Shown: positions 6,690 to 7,427 of the stretch, piece after piece | Layout of the letters: every line of letters begins with the position of its first letter | Numbering within the stretch: the stretch's first letter is position 1 | Assembly (NCBI GenBank): GCA_902766985.1 | Contig: CACXFP010000002.1 | Coordinates: forward strand, 1 to 7,427 | Source: an uncultured Bacteroidia bacterium | GTDB taxonomy: Bacteria > Bacteroidota > Bacteroidia > Bacteroidales > UBA932 | Length of the DNA stretch: 7,427 bases | Reading direction: 5' to 3' | Position numbers and translations under genes: made by a program | Notes under the pieces: model-generated | The model's input: the letters and a program-made list of their open reading frames with translations, nothing else | Told to the model about the DNA's origin: nothing | Databases searched by the model: none

Positions 6690-7225
6690 GGATCATCGGC
6701 GGCAGGCTGAAAGGCCGGCAAATAACTCCTCCACAGGGCTACAAGGCCCGCCCTACCACTGATTTCGCAAGGGAGGGCCTGTTTAATGTCCTCGACAATG
6801 AATATGAATTCCAGGACCTGAAGGTTCTGGATCTTTTCGGCGGCACAGGCGCCGTGTCTTTCGAGTTCGCATCCAGAGGGGCTTCCCGTGTCTGGTGCGT
6901 GGAAATGGCAAGGGAGAATGCCTCGTTCATCAGCAAGGAGGCTAAGCGCCTTGGCCTGGACAACGTTACTGCAGTCAGGGACAATGTATTCGACTTCCTT
7001 GAAATATGCCGGGAGAAGTTCGACATCATCTTTGCGGATCCTCCTTACGCCCTCGATGGACTGGAGACTATTCCCGACAAGGTCCTGTCCGCAGGCATCC
7101 TGCATCCGGGCTGCTATTTCGTCCTGGAGCACGGCGACGAACATTCTTTCACCGCCCATCCCGCATTCAAAAAAGAGAAGCGGTACGGTCGCGTCCACTT
7201 TTCTTTCTTCGAGGCTGTGGTATAA
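6686..7225 (+). CDS. rsmD: 16S rRNA (guanine(966)-N(2))-methyltransferase RsmD
   Basis: RsmD transfers a methyl group from S-adenosylmethionine to N2 of G966 of 16S rRNA (E. coli numbering) in the small ribosomal subunit. The 179-residue protein is close to the usual length. It opens with the family motif MRIIGGRLKGRQI, then RPTTDFAREGLFN (22-34). The SAM-binding motif I is DLFGGTGAVSFE (49-60), with acidic E73 at the end of the next strand as ribose contact. The catalytic N-methyltransferase motif IV is D118-P-P-Y121. The C-terminal RYGRVHFSFFE is also typical. Its ATG overlaps the DUF3822 stop. The final base of its TAA is the first base of a long inverted repeat, so the transcript very likely ends in that element. 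Confidence 0.96.
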   Translation: MRIIGGRLKGRQITPPQGYKARPTTDFAREGLFNVLDNEYEFQDLKVLDLFGGTGAVSFEFASRGASRVWCVEMARENASFISKEAKRLGLDNVTAVRDNVFDFLEICREKFDIIFADPPYALDGLETIPDKVLSAGILHPGCYFVLEHGDEHSFTAHPAFKKEKRYGRVHFSFFEAVV

Positions 7226-7336
7226 AACCTATAGTATACCTTCCAGATGACGCCGCTTCGCGGCCCCTCCCTAAAGGGCCCCTCCCTCTTATCTTGCCGA
7301 GGGTGGCAGAGTCACTGGAAGGTATACTATAGGTTT
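7225..7336. repeat. 112-nt palindromic intergenic element (22-bp perfect terminal inverted repeats), possible bidirectional terminator
   Basis: The arms at 7225-7246 and 7315-7336 are perfect 22-bp inverted copies (the left arm begins AAACCTATAG, the right arm ends CTATAGGTTT). Inside, after a one-base bulge at 7247, TGAC (7248-7251) pairs with GTCA (7311-7314), and GCCGC (7252-7256) can pair with GTGGC (7303-7307) or, alternatively, fold locally with GCGGC (7260-7264) around TTC. The interior has an 11-bp direct repeat GGCCCCTCCCT at 7262-7272 and 7277-7287. The element fills all but two bases of the gap between the converging rsmD and HerA-like stops, so it could terminate both transcripts. 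Its elaborate arms and interior are also what a REP- or MITE-like dispersed repeat would show. No target-site duplication is evident and no transposase is present. Confidence 0.85.
7264..7286 (-). other. G-quadruplex-type motif inside the palindromic element
   Basis: Read on the minus strand, the tract is GGG-A-GGGG-CCCTTTA-GGG-A-GGGG: four runs of at least three G with loops of 1, 7 and 1 nt. This meets the usual G3+N1-7 pattern. It lies in the loop of the long inverted repeat and would appear in RNA read from the HerA-like gene. A competing short CCC/GGG hairpin is possible, so folding in vivo is uncertain. Confidence 0.5.
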
Positions 7337-7339
7337 CAT

Positions 7340-7427
7340 TTACTTGATAAGGTTGCCGAGGACTCCGCGGGTGAGTTCGCGGGTGATGGTGCGGGTCGCT
7401 GCGGAGGTGGCGTTTTTCACAGCCTTG
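7340..7427 (-). CDS. C-terminal end of a probable HerA-like ATPase (DUF853/YjgR type), cut by window edge
   Basis: A leftward reading frame enters from the right edge and stops at TAA (7342-7340), giving 28 visible codons: KAVKNATSAATRTITRELTRGVLGNLIK when joined. The Ala/Thr/Arg-rich amphipathic helix ending RxLxRGVLGNL resembles, from memory, the tails of DUF853/YjgR proteins, HerA-like FtsK/VirB4-fold ATPases that often finish with an R-T-V/I-x-R-x-x-x-R-G-I/V-L-G-x-L pattern. No catalytic part is visible, so the name rests on the tail alone. The gene converges on rsmD, with the inverted-repeat element lying directly after its stop codon. Confidence 0.6.
   Translation of the reverse strand, partial: KAVKNATSAATRTITRELTRGVLGNLIK

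Noticed and set aside
6656..7198. A 180-codon leftward frame opposite rsmD
   Set aside because: RsmD on the plus strand has all its diagnostic motifs; the antisense frame has none and simply mirrors it.
7225..7336. An intact insertion sequence or CRISPR repeat
   Set aside because: The 112-nt element has no room for a transposase, there is no flanking target duplication I can see, and there is only one pair of inverted arms rather than regularly spaced direct repeats.

Overview
The window looks like a chromosomal segment of a Bacteroidales bacterium (phylum Bacteroidota). The evidence is the DUF3822-rsmD pair, a DHH phosphoesterase followed by FKBP-like lipoproteins, an exact Bacteroidota-type -7 box (TAnnTTTG), and starts preceded by A-rich stretches rather than Shine-Dalgarno sequences. 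Coding DNA is moderately GC-rich and the one promoter region is AT-rich. I cannot name a genus.

Layout. Positions 1-5201 hold a tightly packed leftward operon of six genes. In order of transcription they are an NrnA-type DHH phosphoesterase, a small FKBP-like lipoprotein, a larger FKBP-type lipoprotein with two FKBP-like regions, a MATE exporter, a cytidylate-kinase-like protein and a serine hydrolase that runs off the left edge. Four of the five junctions are 4-bp ATGA stop/start overlaps; the fifth is a 10-bp gap. Positions 5202-5310 are a divergent promoter region with a convincing rightward promoter and a plausible leftward one. Positions 5311-7225 hold a rightward three-gene operon: a membrane-anchored protein of unknown function, a DUF3822 protein and RsmD, joined by 1-bp and 4-bp overlaps. 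Positions 7225-7336 are a large inverted-repeat element that fills almost the whole gap between rsmD and a converging gene. Of that gene only the last 28 codons are visible; they look like the tail of a HerA-like (DUF853/YjgR) ATPase.

How the genes fit together. NrnA (short-RNA and pAp turnover) and RsmD (16S rRNA methylation) are housekeeping functions. The two lipoproteins probably sit in the periplasm or outer membrane as folding helpers or FKBP-derived binding proteins. The NrnA-FKBP order resembles, from memory, the gldI neighbourhood of gliding Flavobacteria. The MATE, kinase-like and serine-hydrolase genes form a second half of the operon with no obvious shared pathway.

I found no defence system, CRISPR array, transposase, tRNA or rRNA. 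The least explained features are the 112-nt palindromic element with a G-quadruplex-type motif, the FKBP-fold lipoprotein pair, and the uncharacterised inner-membrane protein.
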